Source: Sandaracinus amylolyticus
GTDB taxonomy: Bacteria > Myxococcota_A > Polyangia > Polyangiales > Sandaracinaceae
Assembly: GCF_021631985.1 (NCBI RefSeq)
Contig: NZ_CP070225.1
Location: 6,014,001-6,078,000 of the forward strand
Length of the DNA stretch: 64,000 nt
Direction: 5' to 3'
The notes beneath the pieces were generated by a model that was not told where the DNA came from, did not search any database, and was given only the letters and a program-made list of their open reading frames with translations. How positions within the stretch are numbered: the first letter of the stretch is position 1; each line of letters opens with the position of its first letter. Positions 1 through 7,817 of this stretch are shown in pieces. A program made the position numbers and the translations under genes.

Positions 1-175
1 GCCAACGCAGTTTCATCGCGCCGAGCACTGCCGCGAGGAGGTAGGTCGCAGGATAAACGTCGTTGAGCTTCGCCCTGTCGAGCAGCGAACCGAGCGTGGC
101 CGCTACCGGCGCAGCGCAGCGCGACTTCGACGCCCGAGATTTTCGGCGGCGCGATCCGCGAGCGCAATGGCCGTC
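1..175 (-). pseudogene. IS66-type transposase C-terminal fragment (remnant)
   Basis: Read on the minus strand, the frame gives LLDRAKLNDVYPATYLLA, which resembles the conserved C-terminus of IS66 TnpC proteins (an ETAKLNGVDP..YL..VL pattern). No start codon or DDE core is visible inside the window, and the piece is cut by the window edge, so I treat it as a remnant or partial gene. It lies downstream of the ATPase operon on the same strand and supports the accessory character of this end. The call rests on a short motif recognised from memory. Confidence 0.4.
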
Positions 176-195
176 GCGCATGTTCGCGTGCTGAC

Positions 196-759
196 CTAGC
201 TATTCGCAGGCTCACCCTTTGTGCGCGTCTTTCGCTCAGCGTCAAGGATGCCGCCGAGCAGGAATACGTCCAGGAGTTCGTGCGGCGCAAGAATGGGCGA
301 AGGCAGCATTAGATCATCGTTACCGGGATGCATATGAGCCCGAAGTCCCCGCTCATCGTTGCGATGGCCGTCCTCGTTGTAGTCGAATCGTACCCATCGA
401 GGGCTCGCACCCTCGCTGTAGACTCGCTCGCAATTGTAGGCGAACACCTCCAGACCGTCCGCGTGCGGGATGAGGATCGCCATGAAGAAGAGCCAGCCCC
501 CGTCGGGCATCCGAAGGTCCACGAGCTCGCGCACACGCCCAAAATTGCGGCGTCCGCCGATTAGATCGAACGCGCCCTCCTTCTCGTCGCTCGGTTGCAC
601 GCGCACCGCTCGGCTGATGTCATGGGCGCCGGCGCTGAGTCGTCCCTGGTTGCTCGCGACTATCAGGCGCTTGCGGATTGCTCGACGGAGGTAGTCCTCT
701 GCGTCGTGGATGCCAATTATGGGCGCGCCTGCAGCGACTCGCTCGTGAAGCAGCTTCAT
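196..759 (-). CDS. Hypothetical protein, third gene of the ATPase operon
   Basis: A 187-residue protein of unknown function. I chose the ATG at 759 because it shares ATGA with the stop of the preceding gene and follows a good GGAGGAG ribosome site; a longer frame starting at 804 would overlap the upstream gene by 49 bp. The second half holds a charged beta-rich stretch (RWVRFDYNEDGHRNDERG, then HMHPGNDD) and ends in a helical PHELLDVFLLGG segment. This layout loosely recalls TumE/DUF6516-type toxin proteins, but I cannot confirm it. There is no signal peptide or membrane segment. Coupling to a P-loop ATPase and a small partner suggests they work together. Confidence 0.75.
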   Translation of the reverse strand: MKLLHERVAAGAPIIGIHDAEDYLRRAIRKRLIVASNQGRLSAGAHDISRAVRVQPSDEKEGAFDLIGGRRNFGRVRELVDLRMPDGGWLFFMAILIPHADGLEVFAYNCERVYSEGASPRWVRFDYNEDGHRNDERGLRAHMHPGNDDLMLPSPILAPHELLDVFLLGGILDAERKTRTKGEPANS

Positions 760-1325
760 CCGCTCCTCCGAAGCAGATCGGCACGACCGATCAGCAGCAA
801 CCACTCAGCAACTTCTGGATCCCCGGGCACATCGGATGCCTCCACTCGTTTTACGAGTTCAATATCCGACATCCCGTACTGCTGCCTCAGGGCTGAAAGA
901 CGCAAGTCGCGTGCTTCGCTCGATAGATATTGATCCTCAGCCACTCTGTGCAGTTCGCCGCCGATCCAGCTGACGAAGTGTGGCGCGACATTCGGCAACG
1001 AGTTCAGTTCGTGGCTCGGGATGACGAGGACGGCAGGTTGATGCCGGAACAGTCTTGATCTCTCGCGATCCAACTCGAGTTCGGTACCCCACGGCGAGCT
1101 GACGACGATCACTTGCTGCCCATTCTGCGCCGATACGGTCGCGAGCGTGTCAGGCGTCGCAAGGTCCACCTCCTCGACTCCGCCCACCAAAGACGCAAGC
1201 TCTGCGACGAGCAGCCTTGCTTCCTCAGCGGGCTTGTCGCTGCCCACGATGAACCAGGAGCCTTGCCCCTCGGAAAGCGCGATCATCGCGGCTAGTTCGA
1301 ATCGGCCGAGTTCGCGGATATTCAC
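756..1325 (-). CDS. Hypothetical protein, second gene of the ATPase operon
   Basis: A 189-residue protein starting at GTG 1325 (VNIRELGRFELAAMIAL). The GTG overlaps the ATPase stop as GTGA and sits just after GGAGG, so translation is probably coupled. The pattern is alternating strand and helix: a hydrophobic strand WFIVGSD, then QQVIVVSSPWGTE, then HQPAVLVIPSHELNSL. This looks like a small three-layer alpha/beta domain, without a P-loop of its own, followed by a helical C-terminus. I do not recognise a family. It overlaps the next gene by 4 bp. Membership of an invariant-looking three-gene unit is the main functional clue. Confidence 0.75.
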   Translation of the reverse strand: MNIRELGRFELAAMIALSEGQGSWFIVGSDKPAEEARLLVAELASLVGGVEEVDLATPDTLATVSAQNGQQVIVVSSPWGTELELDRERSRLFRHQPAVLVIPSHELNSLPNVAPHFVSWIGGELHRVAEDQYLSSEARDLRLSALRQQYGMSDIELVKRVEASDVPGDPEVAEWLLLIGRADLLRRSG

Positions 1326-2569
1326 GGGACCTCCGTCATCGCCCCGAGCAGCGGCTCTAGCGTCGGATGCACTACAAAGCGACCGCCACCCCAATCGAGA
1401 ATTCGTCGCGTCTCGAGGAGCGCGACGTCGCGATCGTTTCGAATCACGAAGGTTTTCTTCTCTGCGACTTTGCGCAACGCCGTGACCTGTGCGGAATCGA
1501 GCCCGACCGCGCGTCCACGACCGAACCGGTCCATCGCGCGCTCGATGTCTTCGGGACGAATCGTTGTCGCGCCGGCGACGTAAGCCTCCTCCGCGGAGAG
1601 CTTTCCGATCGCAACCAGGTCGCGAAGCACGCCTCCCGACGCTCTGGCGACCATGGCGCGCCCCTCTGCTGAGAGCATCTCGTCCGAGACACGCTTCGCG
1701 AGCATGTCGGCCAGGAACGTCAGTCCTTCGTTCTCGGGCTCGATCTCGCGCACGAAATGGACGTTGTTGTCGACCAGTTCACCGATTGCCCGTCCAGCGC
1801 CGTATTGGAATTGGATTGGACCGACTACAACCGCACCTAGGTTCGCTCGCTTCAGTGCTCGAAGGTCGTCCCGAACCGCCGCCTCGAAAGCCGCCGGCGT
1901 CTTGACGCGATCAAGCGAGTCGAAGAGAAAGACGCAGTGCCCCTGCGTGCCGACGATTGCGTCGCGCAGTGTGCGGAGATGCGGAATGCTCTCGGACACC
2001 CGCGTGCTGAGCGGCGGCTGCGGCGCCTCGATCACGCCCGGGATGTGCTCGAATTCCGTCCCTTCGTTCCAATCATCCGGCGGCTCCCAGTCGTCCGGAG
2101 GGCCGGTATCCGGGGGGAGTTCCCTGTCGTAGCCGTCCGCGAGCTTCTCGACGGCGTCGCGGGCCTTCGCAACCTCCTTCGGTACGGCCGTTTCCCCGCG
2201 AGCCCGCCGAACTCTCTCCTCGACGCGGACGAGGCGACGACCAGCAAGCGCGACCAGGACGCCGGCACGCATGCGGTCGAGCCGGTGCTCCGCAGCGACA
2301 TCGATGTACTGGGCGACGTCGCCACTGTCTTGTGCGACGGTCGCCAGGTGCTCGTGGACTCTCCAGAGTTCTGTTGTCTTCCCGGAGCCCACCCCGCCAA
2401 GCATGAGGTGGACGGACCAAGGCTCGAGTTCGAGGCGGCGTGCTAGAGCATCGGCCGTCGACGCTTGCGCGGGACGTTCAACGCCCCATCCGTTTCTGAG
2501 AGCGACCCGAGGGTCGCCACTCGGATCGAGGGCACGCATTACGTCTCGAAAGTCTCCGAGGCGGGTCAT
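1322..2569 (-). CDS. P-loop ATPase (AAA/STAND-like), first gene of a three-gene operon
   Basis: A 415-residue cytoplasmic ATPase read from ATG 2569. A Walker A motif GGVGSGKT lies at about residues 58-65 and a Walker B-like strand FLFDSLD at about 214-220. An acidic insert rich in D, P and W lies at about 150-180 between the two motifs. The C-terminal 130 residues look like helical-bundle and winged-helix regions (a short ERAMDRFGRG helix followed by a basic segment). This matches AAA/STAND NTPases used as sensors or switches, including in phage defence, but the subfamily is not recognised. The gene overlaps the next by 4 bp (GTGA), so all three genes form one coupled operon. No strong ribosome site precedes this ATG, so the start is less certain. 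Confidence 0.8.
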   Translation of the reverse strand: MTRLGDFRDVMRALDPSGDPRVALRNGWGVERPAQASTADALARRLELEPWSVHLMLGGVGSGKTTELWRVHEHLATVAQDSGDVAQYIDVAAEHRLDRMRAGVLVALAGRRLVRVEERVRRARGETAVPKEVAKARDAVEKLADGYDRELPPDTGPPDDWEPPDDWNEGTEFEHIPGVIEAPQPPLSTRVSESIPHLRTLRDAIVGTQGHCVFLFDSLDRVKTPAAFEAAVRDDLRALKRANLGAVVVGPIQFQYGAGRAIGELVDNNVHFVREIEPENEGLTFLADMLAKRVSDEMLSAEGRAMVARASGGVLRDLVAIGKLSAEEAYVAGATTIRPEDIERAMDRFGRGRAVGLDSAQVTALRKVAEKKTFVIRNDRDVALLETRRILDWGGGRFVVHPTLEPLLGAMTEVP

Positions 2570-2901
2570 CGCCGGGAGTATGCCACACGTCCGCTCACGG
2601 CCGTGCTTACTGTGCGAGTGAACCGTGCTCGCGCTGCAGGGCTGAACGTTGTCGAGCTGAGAGCGGCGCGTCAGCACCGGAAGAGGCTGCGAGCCGCCAG
2701 TCGCCTCCCCGCCCGTGCTCGTGGGCCAGCCGCGCTCGATAGGCTCGGTGCCAGCACTGCATCGCGAGATCCAGCTGGTGCGTGACCTCGTGGGTGATGA
2801 CGATGCGCTCGTCAAGATCACCTCGACCAGCTCGACGAAGCCTGTGCGATCGCGATGCGCTCGACCGCAGTCGTGCTCGTGAGCGGCTGAGAATGCTGCT
2901 T
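2570..2901. other. Intergenic region upstream of the ATPase operon, no supported gene
   Basis: No convincing coding frame was found here. A minus-strand frame shows HEVTH (an HExxH look-alike) near 2800, but it has no recognisable surroundings or start and is probably chance. The region presumably holds the promoter of the ATPase operon. Confidence 0.4.
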
Positions 2902-3029
2902 AGGGCCCGCGAGAAAACAACTCGATCAGGCGAAAGCGCCGAGGAATGCCCGAGGCATTTCGACGACGAGCAACGCAGGGCCCGAGGATGCATCGGCGCT
3001 TTCGACCGACTTGTTTTCTCGCGGGCCCT
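2902..3029. repeat. Long imperfect inverted repeat (about 36-bp arms)
   Basis: The left arm at 2902-2940 starts AGGGCCCGCGAGAAAACAA. The right arm at 2995-3029 reads as the same sequence on the other strand, with a few mismatches and a short gap before the shared GAAAGCGCC end. The 54-bp centre contains a smaller hairpin (TGCCcgaGGCA) and the palindrome GATGCATC. It lies 5 bp after the stop of the DUF4303 gene and upstream of the ATPase operon. It could be a MITE-like element, a structured RNA or a strong terminator; nothing in it codes. Confidence 0.75.
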
Positions 3030-3033
3030 TACC

Positions 3034-3612
3034 TCAAGTCGACTCTTCCGATTCCGCCGCTTCCGCGAGCCACTCGGTGAGAGCTTCGGGTGGATTGAGA
3101 TCCATCGCGCGCTCGACGTCCCCCCGATCGGGCGGCATGCACTCGACGTTCACAACGATGCTCCGGCGCGCTTCGCCGACGCCGGACAGACCTTCGGCAT
3201 CCAGCTGCTTGATTGCCGCAACCATCGCGTCGAGCCGCATCTTGAAGCCACGCTCCCATGCGGCCGGATCACGAGAGTCCAATCGTCCGAGCCTGGACCA
3301 GAGGGAACGTGCAACGTCAAAATGAGCTTCGCCGTACGCGTAGTACCGCGAATCCGCATAAGACCACCTGATTTCACGCATGAGTTCGTCGCGCGACGTC
3401 GAGCCGGTGCTGAGGCGGCGCGCGGTGGCCTCGAGGGCCTCCTCGGACCACGCGCACAGAACAGGAGCGACTGCGTCTCCGGTCGTGATCAGTGCACAGT
3501 AGTAGAAGCGTTCGCCCAGCCGCTCGCGGAAGAGCTCGGTGACAGCGGCGCGCGTCGCCGCTGAGATCGCATCGGCCAATTCAGCGAATGACGGGAGATG
3601 CACTGCACTCAC
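3034..3612 (-). CDS. DUF4303 family protein
   Basis: A 192-residue soluble protein. Family features are visible: RFYYCALITTGDAVAP early on, an IRWSYADSRYYAYGE segment in the middle, FKMRLDAMVAAIKQLDAEGL, then the conserved IVVNVECMPPDR near the C-terminus. DUF4303 proteins are often found near polymorphic-toxin or immunity genes; the biochemical role is unknown. The gene is single in its orientation group, ending 5 bp before the long inverted repeat. The ATG at 3612 is the only sensible start. The local sequence is less G+C-biased at third positions than the core genes to the right, as expected for acquired DNA. Confidence 0.85.
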   Translation of the reverse strand: MSAVHLPSFAELADAISAATRAAVTELFRERLGERFYYCALITTGDAVAPVLCAWSEEALEATARRLSTGSTSRDELMREIRWSYADSRYYAYGEAHFDVARSLWSRLGRLDSRDPAAWERGFKMRLDAMVAAIKQLDAEGLSGVGEARRSIVVNVECMPPDRGDVERAMDLNPPEALTEWLAEAAESEEST

Positions 3613-3685
3613 TCCGTTTGTTGCTGACTCTGACTCATGACGTCACGGCAGATTGCAGGCACTCGCACGGAGCAGCCTGGGACGC

Positions 3686-4534
3686 TCAGCGGAGCTCGGT
3701 CGCGAGCGCCCGCAGCCAGCGGTCCGCATAGGTCGGCTCGCGGGCGAGGGCCGCCCGTAACGCGCCCCGCCCTTCAGGGCTGCGGCCCAAGGCCACGAGG
3801 GCAACCGCCTCCGCGAGCGCGTGGCGGGTCCCGATGTCGTGTCGTGGACCGTCAGGGCTGCTCTCGAGCCAGCGCTCGGGGGAGAACGAGCGAGTGAGCT
3901 TCGGCTGATCGTTGCCGAGGTAGCACCAGACGCGATGGTCGAGTGACACGTTCACGACGGATCGCGCCGGCAGCTCGCGCGTCCAATCGACGTGTTGCCA
4001 CCAGCGCCACGTCTTGGGGCTCGTATGCGTTCGAATGGTGATACCGATGAATCGAATCCTCGTTCGAATCGAGGCCCAGCGGACGTTGCGGTCATCGGCC
4101 CACGCTCGGATGAGCTGGTAGAGATTGGTGAAGGTGTGGCCGCGGTAGACGAGATCGACGAACACCGTCGGGCGTGGCGCGTGAGGCAGATCGTCAGGGA
4201 CGATGCCCGTCGCGGTGAACAGCGCACGCGCCTCGTCGATCTCCGGCGGCATCAGCGTGGTCGAGTCGCCTCGGAACGAGAACGGCAATCGAGCGAGTCG
4301 ATCGCACCGGGCGTCGTTGCTGAGCGCGCCCGAGAGCAGGTCGAAGATCGAGTCGGCGGAGCGGCCGACGAAGATGATGCGGCCATCGGCGCTGCGTGCG
4401 AGCACGCGGGCAGCGCAGCGCACGAGCTCGTCGCGATACCAGAGGTCGGCAGGGGGAATGGCGGCGAGCAGTGTGCCCAGCTGATCGGGCGTCAGCAGGT
4501 CCCACCGGAACGGGGCTTTGGGCTCTCGGGACAT
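3686..4534 (-). CDS. Hypothetical protein with possible phosphoribosyltransferase-like fold
   Basis: A 282-residue protein. Two segments recall type I phosphoribosyltransferases: a strand and loop IIFVGRSADSIFDLL at about 53-67, and TVFVDLVYRGHTFTNL at about 123-138, which has the shape of a PRPP-binding loop (hydrophobic strand, Asp, then R-G-x-T) with the second acidic residue replaced by Leu. The C-terminal 60 residues are helical (ALAEAVALVALGRSPEG). The fold assignment is inference. The gene starts 3 bp after the stop of the 93-residue gene upstream, so the two are very likely co-transcribed and possibly functionally paired. Confidence 0.75.
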   Translation of the reverse strand: MSREPKAPFRWDLLTPDQLGTLLAAIPPADLWYRDELVRCAARVLARSADGRIIFVGRSADSIFDLLSGALSNDARCDRLARLPFSFRGDSTTLMPPEIDEARALFTATGIVPDDLPHAPRPTVFVDLVYRGHTFTNLYQLIRAWADDRNVRWASIRTRIRFIGITIRTHTSPKTWRWWQHVDWTRELPARSVVNVSLDHRVWCYLGNDQPKLTRSFSPERWLESSPDGPRHDIGTRHALAEAVALVALGRSPEGRGALRAALAREPTYADRWLRALATELR

Positions 4535-4537
4535 CGT

Positions 4538-4819
4538 TCAGGTATCGTCGGTCTCGAGCAGATACTTGCTAACCGGGAGGTCGAGCTCGGGAACCATTAG
4601 CTTGTTGTCGGGTACGACAGTGCGGTAACCCGCTTCCAAGTACTCATCGAGCAAACCGTTGGTGTCTACCAGCGATAGATCGCCGCCGATCGACCTTCTA
4701 ACGAAGGTGGGAACAACTCGCGCGTCGAGATCCTCCGACACCAAACACCCGTGACGCGTGGTTCCGACATGCAGAACCAAGCGCTGCTTCGCCGAGCGAA
4801 GATAGTAGTGAACTGCCAT
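4538..4819 (-). CDS. Small hypothetical protein
   Basis: A 93-residue protein read from ATG 4819 (MAVHYYLRSAKQRLVLHVG), which follows GAGG by 7 bp; a TTG one codon upstream is an alternative. No cysteines form a metal site (a single Cys is present), and no membrane segment or signal is visible. The N-terminus forms two short beta strands and the C-terminus is acidic. It is the promoter-proximal partner of the phosphoribosyltransferase-like gene, separated by only 3 bp. The family is not recognised; small size and pairing would fit an antitoxin, immunity or adaptor role, but that is speculation. Confidence 0.65.
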   Translation of the reverse strand: MAVHYYLRSAKQRLVLHVGTTRHGCLVSEDLDARVVPTFVRRSIGGDLSLVDTNGLLDEYLEAGYRTVVPDNKLMVPELDLPVSKYLLETDDT

Positions 4820-4970
4820 CAAAACCTCAGCGCCGGAGCGATGAGCAACACTCTTCCGGCTCGGTCAACAACTTTGAACGATCGGCTTCGTAGGCGCTGA
4901 CATAACTCCGGCGCTGGCCCATTGCAGGAATCGGAATCTCCGTGCGCCCCAGGGGACATGGCGTCCGCGC

Positions 4971-5804
4971 TCACCCGTACGGACCTGCGTTCGCGAGCCA
5001 GTCGCGTATGACCTGAGCGTCGGCGCGCCACACTACGCCTTCCGCGCCGACGCCCTCTTCGAGCACCGACGCGAGCGCATTCCGGAGCTCTGGATCGTCG
5101 GGCACTGCCGGACGCGCGGCGTCCTCGCGGGCTGCGGACCGGAGCCGCTGCGCGATCAGCATCGGGGGCCAGCGACGCGTCTCGAGATCCGGCGAGCGCA
5201 TGGCCTCGAGCATCGTGCGCGTCTCGACCGGTGCCGTGGCGAGCGCGTGAGCGACGCTCGCGCAACGCAGCCTGCCACGCGCCGGTGCGCCAGCGAGGAA
5301 CGCGATCGCAGTCACGGTTCCGATCGTGCCCAGCGCATGCGCGGCCGCCCTGCGTGCGTAGCCGTCTTCGACCGTGTCGACGACCTCCATGAGATCGCGC
5401 TCGGCGGCGGCCCCGGCGATGAGCGCGGCGCTGCCGGCGGCGTAGCTCTCGCTCAGCAAGGCATCCCCGCGTCGTAGGATCTCCATCACCTTCGCGTACC
5501 CGACGCGGTGGCGGACGTGGCCCAGCAACGCTGCTGCGAGCCAGGATGGCGCCTCTCCGCGATCGTGTGCCTCGACCACGAGGCGAGCCGCGTGCTCATT
5601 GGGCTCGCATTCGTCGAGCGAGGCGACGACGAACTTGAATACCCGTGAATCGGCAAGGGCCTCGCGCACGAGCGCGATCGGATCCCGCAGCTCTCGGATG
5701 CGCCGCACTCGCCCGTGAAACGATTCCTGCGTCGTCACGCGCGGCAGTGTCCCTGGGAGCGCGATGGCGGCAAGCGCTCTACCTGAGAAGCGCAAGGCAG
5801 ACAC
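4971..5804 (-). CDS. HEAT-like repeat protein
   Basis: About 277 residues of antiparallel helices. Repeating helical pairs such as ARRAAAHALGTIGTVTAIAF and CASVAHALATAPVETRTML suggest HEAT/ARM-type repeats that make a protein-binding solenoid. I chose GTG 5804 (after GGAG) because it keeps the repeated promoter and palindrome outside the coding region, as in the second repeat copy at 14.1 kb. ATG 5843, reading through the palindrome, is the alternative and gives 290 residues. This is the first cargo gene downstream of repeat copy 1. No catalytic motif is visible, and the function is unknown. Confidence 0.7.
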   Translation of the reverse strand: MSALRFSGRALAAIALPGTLPRVTTQESFHGRVRRIRELRDPIALVREALADSRVFKFVVASLDECEPNEHAARLVVEAHDRGEAPSWLAAALLGHVRHRVGYAKVMEILRRGDALLSESYAAGSAALIAGAAAERDLMEVVDTVEDGYARRAAAHALGTIGTVTAIAFLAGAPARGRLRCASVAHALATAPVETRTMLEAMRSPDLETRRWPPMLIAQRLRSAAREDAARPAVPDDPELRNALASVLEEGVGAEGVVWRADAQVIRDWLANAGPYG

Positions 5805-5819
5805 GATCTCCGTCAGGGA

Positions 5820-5864
5820 TTCTCCGTCGCGACGGAGAAACATGACCCTCGGTCGGCTATTATC
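5820..5864 (-). promoter_or_regulatory. Promoter -10 and 20-bp palindrome, copy 1
   Basis: On the minus strand a GATAAT box (5864-5859) is followed about 19 bp later by the perfect 20-bp palindrome TTCTCCGTCGCGACGGAGAA (5839-5820), just before the HEAT-like gene. The same arrangement at 14.1 kb has a consensus TATAAT. No clear -35 box is visible in either copy. The palindrome would sit in the initially transcribed region, where a repressor could act. Confidence 0.5.
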
Positions 5865-6123
5865 TGACCACGAGTCGCCTATCGCGCGAACCCAGCGATT
5901 CTCGCGCGAACAACTCGGGTTCTTCTCCGCGGGACGCTTCGCCTTGCTTTTCTGGGTCGTGGTGGGCGCCGCGCAGGCGGCGCGCTCTGGGGTTAACAGG
6001 ATCTGGACGGAGAATCGCGATGCAGAATCGCTGTTAACCCGTCTGGCCTCTGTCTGCCCCGGTCGGGGCCAGAACCGAGCCTCTCGGACACCCTCCGGCG
6101 CTCTCTGCCGAAACCCCAAAGGC

Positions 6124-6153
6124 GAAAGCCCCGCGATTTCTCGCGGGGCTTTC
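6124..6153. terminator. Hairpin terminator (orphan copy)
   Basis: GAAAGCCCCGCGA is followed by a four-base loop and its exact complement, giving a 13-bp stem, with TGTTT next on the plus strand. The same hairpin at 14415-14444 serves the tRNA-Asn gene. Here no tRNA precedes it. Confidence 0.7.
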
Positions 6154-6204
6154 TGTTTACCGGCATGTTCGCCGCCGGCCAGCTTAGCTCTTTCCGTGTC
6201 TGCC

Positions 6205-6257
6205 TTGCGTCAGGCTGACGCAACCACACTTTTCGCTGAGATATCGGTGAGATATCG
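6205..6257. repeat. Small inverted repeat and tandem repeat at the repeat boundary
   Basis: TTGCGTCA-GGC-TGACGCAA (6205-6223) is a perfect inverted repeat. It is followed by two tandem copies of TGAGATATCG (6237-6246 and 6248-6257). They lie just outside repeat copy 1, where a recombination or protein-binding site of an element could sit. They are also downstream of the membrane-protein gene ending at 6306. Confidence 0.5.
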
Positions 6258-6305
6258 CTGTTGACCAGTGGGTCGCGTCGTTAAAGCGAACTTAGCGGAC
6301 TCGCT

Positions 6306-6866
6306 CTATGCGCGGGGCGCCGCAGCTCGGTTCAGGTCGTCGATCGTTCGCCACCAAAGCGCGAGGAACACCGTGTTCATCGCGGCACAGAACCAGGTCA
6401 CCGCGGCTGCCCCGTCAAGCATCAAGCCGATGGAAATGGCAACCCCGCCAACGAGACCAAGGGCCCAGCCAATACGCGCGAATCGCTTGGCCAGGATGAG
6501 CACGGCCGCGAAACCCATCATCGCGCCCGCCGCGAAGCCCCACGAGTCTCCTCGCCAAACGCTTCCACCCACTGCGGCCAGGCCGGTGAGCATCACGATC
6601 ACTGCAGGGATCGAGCGCAGCGGTGCGGTTTCCGCCTCCACGCGAGGCCATCGCTCGCCGTCGACCTCAACAATGCACCGAGGCGCGCTCCCGTGGACGC
6701 GCACCTGGCGTCCGTCCCCGAGGGGGAGCGTCGTATCACCCAGGAAGGGCTCCACACGCCCGATCTCCCGGCGACGGTGCTCGACCGTGAGTCGACGACC
6801 CGAGACCTCAAGACGAACGAAGTCCTGTTCGTCGTCCGAAGTCAGCCCGCGGTAGGTGAAGTACAC
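6306..6866 (-). CDS. Small membrane protein, hypothetical
   Basis: About 186 residues from GTG 6866 (VYFTYRGLTSDDEQDF). The N-terminal half is a soluble beta-rich domain. The C-terminal half has four hydrophobic helices in close succession (starting at IPAVIVMLTGLAAVGG, WGFAAGAMMGFAAVLIL, IGWALGLVGGVAISIGL and AVTWFCAAMNTVFLALW). A longer open frame upstream lacks these features and has out-of-character composition, so the short start is preferred. No family is recognised. It is the last minus-strand gene before the direct repeat copy at 5.8-6.2 kb. Confidence 0.6.
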   Translation of the reverse strand: MYFTYRGLTSDDEQDFVRLEVSGRRLTVEHRRREIGRVEPFLGDTTLPLGDGRQVRVHGSAPRCIVEVDGERWPRVEAETAPLRSIPAVIVMLTGLAAVGGSVWRGDSWGFAAGAMMGFAAVLILAKRFARIGWALGLVGGVAISIGLMLDGAAAVTWFCAAMNTVFLALWWRTIDDLNRAAAPRA

Positions 6867-6945
6867 CAATCCGTCTCTCGATCTCGTGCGGTACGTGACA
6901 AAGGATCGCGCCCGGCCCGTGCTGCGGACCGGGCGCGACTCGCGT

Positions 6946-7817
6946 TTAGCGTGCGCTCGACAGCCCAGGAATCGCGTTTGCCGAGAAGTTCGGGTTGCAG
7001 ACGATCGGGTTGCACGCCTCGACCGGCGTGACGTTCGCGGCGACCTCCGCGAGCGAGCGGAAGACGCTAGCACACGAGCCGACCTGCGACGTCCCGCACC
7101 GCGCGTCGCCAGTCGCCTCCGCACCGGACCGCCCATTCCCGTCCGGATGAGGCGCGTTCGGGGAAATGGGCGCGCCCTGCGCGTTGAGGCACGACATACC
7201 CATGATCCACTGTCCAGCGGGCGGCTCGTACGCCATCCGCGTGTAGCTCGGGCTCTCGTCGATTCGAGGGCAGCTGCTCTCCATCGCATTCCGAAGAAGA
7301 TCGCGAGCCTGCTGACGTCCCGAGGGACGCAATGCCGCATCGCACAGAACCTCGAAGATCTCCTGTCCCGGTGAACCGTCGTCCGGCAGTGGACGAATCT
7401 CGTCGGGGCCGCACTCGGGCGCAGGCCCGCTGCACATCCCACCGCCCGTGTCGCCTGTGTCTTCGGGAGGAGGCGGAGGGGGCGGAGGACTCTCGCCGCA
7501 GACGAGAGGGGGCTGGCAGGCCTCGGGCTCGCCACACAGCGACGGGGGGCGGCACTCCTCGTCCCGCCGGGGGCAGAATCCGGCCCTGTCGACGGGCTGG
7601 GCTGCGGCGGCACCGTCCCTGCCGCGGTCGGCCGAGCCGTCACTTCACACGACTCGCGACACGCCGACTCGCGTAGCTCGATCTCTTCCTCACGATCGCC
7701 GACGACGACATGTGCGCCGCCACCAATCGCTGCGCCCCCGCCGCCGCCACCAATGACAATGAGGGCTCCCCAGCCCCAAGGATTCGAGAGTGCTGCTCCA
7801 CCCGGCTGCCCCGTCAT
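6946..7817 (-). pseudogene. Cys/Pro-rich hypothetical protein with an apparent frameshift
   Basis: An N-terminal part from ATG 7817 begins MTGQPGGAALSNPWGWGALI and has a glycine-rich hydrophobic helix, then a Cys-containing segment. The open sense then shifts by one frame near 7575-7590, in a run of Cs and Gs, into a Cys/Pro-rich linker with seven consecutive prolines. The C-terminal 163 residues (7437-6946, with its own ATG) carry ten or so cysteines. Each half looks coding by composition, and together they resemble an exported, membrane-anchored Cys-rich protein. Alternatively only 6946-7437 is expressed, or the shift is a sequencing error. No family is recognised. Confidence 0.45.

Larger units (their letters stand above)
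5820..6190 (-). repeat. Direct repeat copy 1 of the tRNA-Asn downstream region
   Basis: About 370 bp are highly similar, in the same orientation, to 14114-14481. Shared landmarks in order on the plus strand are the 20-bp palindrome, the -10 box, an AT-poor block with GGTTAACA-type inverted motifs, a strong hairpin terminator, and a closing block ending in CCAGCTTAGCTC. In this copy the sequence after AGCTC is not a tRNA. Small insertions and deletions between copies shift reading frames, so it is probably non-coding. It contains no supported gene. Confidence 0.85.

Noticed and set aside
2607-2993. Possible metalloprotease by HEVTH
   Set aside because: A single short motif in an open frame of shadow-like composition; no supporting fold or ribosome site.
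2902-3029. Retron msr/msd RNA
   Set aside because: An inverted repeat is present, but no reverse transcriptase is encoded nearby.
5993-6229. Short minus-strand protein in the 370-bp repeat (also at 14172-14408)
   Set aside because: The two copies differ by frame-changing indels, so the sequence is not maintained as coding.
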